Source: Novosphingobium ginsenosidimutans
GTDB taxonomy: Bacteria > Pseudomonadota > Alphaproteobacteria > Sphingomonadales > Sphingomonadaceae
Length of the DNA: 64,000 nt
NCBI RefSeq assembly: GCF_007954425.1
Contig: NZ_CP042345.1
Coordinates: forward strand, 2,354,001-2,418,000
Direction of reading: 5' to 3'
The notes beneath the pieces are model-generated. The model saw nothing but the letters and a program-made list of their open reading frames with translations, had not been told where the DNA came from and did no database searches. Of this stretch, positions 63,327 to 64,000 are shown piece after piece. Position 1 is the first letter of the stretch. Each line of letters opens with the position of its first letter. The translations under genes were made by a program, and so were the position numbers.

Positions 63327-63794
63327 ATGAACCGGACCGTGCTGGGTGCTGTCGGGGCCTTGTTACTTGCGGCCACCGGTCTGTTCTGGTGGCAGGGCCG
63401 CGCTGCGGTGGAAAGCGCCGCCCCGCCGCCGCCAACCCTGGCGGAGATTCCGAACGAGGGCGATCTGGAAGCGATACCGACCGAAGACGGCGAGGGGATC
63501 ATGGGGGCGGCCTTGCCCGAGGTGGACGAGGAGACGCGGGAAGAGCGCCGCTTCAACCGGCTCGACCGCAACCGCGACAACCTGATCAACCGCAGCGAAG
63601 CGCTTCAGCCGCGCGTCGCCATGTTCCGCAAGCTCGACAAGGATGGCAACAACCTGCTGAGCTTTGAGGAGTGGGCCGTCGCCACTTCAAACCGCTTTAA
63701 GGGCGGCGATGCCAATGGCGATGGCCAGCTGACCCGCGCGGAGTTTGCCACCACGAAGCCCAAGCAGGCCCAGCGGCCCGGCTGTCGCTGCTAG
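63327..63794 (+). CDS. EF-hand calcium-binding protein, membrane-anchored or secreted
   Basis: 155 aa. A hydrophobic N-terminus (about 5-22, [18 protein letters not shown]) acts as signal or anchor; a Pro/Glu-rich linker follows. Three EF-hand loops are visible: [24 protein letters not shown] and [12 protein letters not shown], the last being closest to consensus. Two cysteines end the protein (PGCRC). ATG 63327 follows GAGGAAAGG; TTG 63321 is possible. Convergent with trmFO and overlapping its stop by four bases. Target is unknown. Confidence 0.85.
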   Translation: MNRTVLGAVGALLLAATGLFWWQGRAAVESAAPPPPTLAEIPNEGDLEAIPTEDGEGIMGAALPEVDEETREERRFNRLDRNRDNLINRSEALQPRVAMFRKLDKDGNNLLSFEEWAVATSNRFKGGDANGDGQLTRAEFATTKPKQAQRPGCRC

Positions 63795-64000
63795 GCGATC
63801 CAGCCGGCCAGATCGGCCTTGGCGCGGGCGGTATAGGCTTCCTTGCGAACCTTCTTCTTCACGTCGGGCGCGACCGGCGGGAACAGCCCGAAGTTCACGT
63901 TCATCGGCTGGTAGCATTCGGCCTCGGCATCGCCGGTGATGTGCGCCAGCAGCGCGCCCAGCGCGGTTGTGCGGGGCGGCGGTGACCAGTTCTGCCCGCT
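63791..64000 (-). CDS. trmFO: C-terminus of folate-dependent tRNA methyltransferase TrmFO (partial)
   Basis: 69 residues up to the stop; the gene runs off the right edge. [19 protein letters not shown] and [13 protein letters not shown] are diagnostic of the TrmFO C-terminus, the FAD enzyme that methylates U54 of tRNA with methylenetetrahydrofolate. Ends in a lysine/arginine-rich tail ([17 protein letters not shown]). Confidence 0.9.
   Translation of the reverse strand, partial: SGQNWSPPPRTTALGALLAHITGDAEAECYQPMNVNFGLFPPVAPDVKKKVRKEAYTARAKADLAGWIA

Noticed and set aside
1..64000. CRISPR arrays, insertion sequences, prophage or integrative elements
   Set aside because: No short regularly spaced direct repeats, no transposase or integrase frames and no target-site duplications were seen; the repeats found are palindromic and solitary.

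Overview
The window is a chromosomal segment, high in G+C, from an alphaproteobacterium of the order Sphingomonadales (a Sphingomonas/Novosphingobium-like genus is most likely; the genus cannot be fixed from the sequence alone). The signs are the gene orders bamA-skp-fabZ without lpx genes (sphingomonads replace LPS with glycosphingolipids), ppiD-trpE...trpGDC-moaC-moeA-lexA, gltX-gltA beside comEC, an alphaproteobacterial LexA box (GTTC-N7-GTTC) in front of lexA, a cluster of GANTC (CcrM-type) sites, and a ROSE-like RNA thermometer in front of hsp20. Almost every base is in a gene, mostly housekeeping. I see no insertion sequence, prophage, integrase or CRISPR array.

Layout. 0-4 kb: lipoprotein fragment, rlmB, tRNA-Tyr, a FabH-like ketosynthase, psd-pssA for phosphatidylethanolamine. 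4.4-16.5 kb: rpsB-tsf, an aldo/keto reductase, then pyrH-frr-uppS-cdsA-dxr-rseP-bamA-skp-fabZ, a tightly packed chain for translation recycling, isoprenoid and phospholipid precursors, and outer-membrane assembly. 16.5-21 kb: a long hairpin, rpmE, a TonB-dependent receptor, tRNA-His, a leucine-dehydrogenase-type enzyme. 21-26 kb: cytochrome c maturation operon ccmCDEFGHI. 26-28 kb: kup. 28-35 kb: the least understood part, a long membrane-anchored coiled-coil protein diverging from a four-gene run that holds an Hpt-like protein and a histidine-kinase-like protein, both lacking the phospho-accepting histidine. 35-40 kb: gltX-gltA and comEC. 40-51 kb, minus strand: ppiD, trpE, two alpha/beta hydrolases, trpG, trpD, trpC, moaC, moeA, lexA. 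51-54 kb: tpiA, secG, pyrG. 54-57 kb: hsp20 with thermometer, grxC, nitrilase-like, DUF1178, tRNA-Arg, an orphan winged-helix protein. 57-60 kb: ftsB, pdhA, pdhB. 60-62.5 kb: tadE-tadE-tadG-like genes. 62.7-64 kb: a squalene/phytoene-synthase-like gene with no normal start codon, an EF-hand protein, and the end of trmFO.

Many neighbours overlap by 1-14 bases (GTGA, ATGA, TGATG), so translational coupling is the rule. Two palindromic repeats with CGTCATCCC / GGGATGACG ends (27930-28010 and 43411-43510) and one 31-bp-arm hairpin (16538-16614) sit between genes. The most rewarding targets are the 28-35 kb signalling-like locus, the GANTC cluster before ftsB, the ROSE-like element, the LexA-like site near 4.14 kb, and the start-less gene at 62.7 kb.
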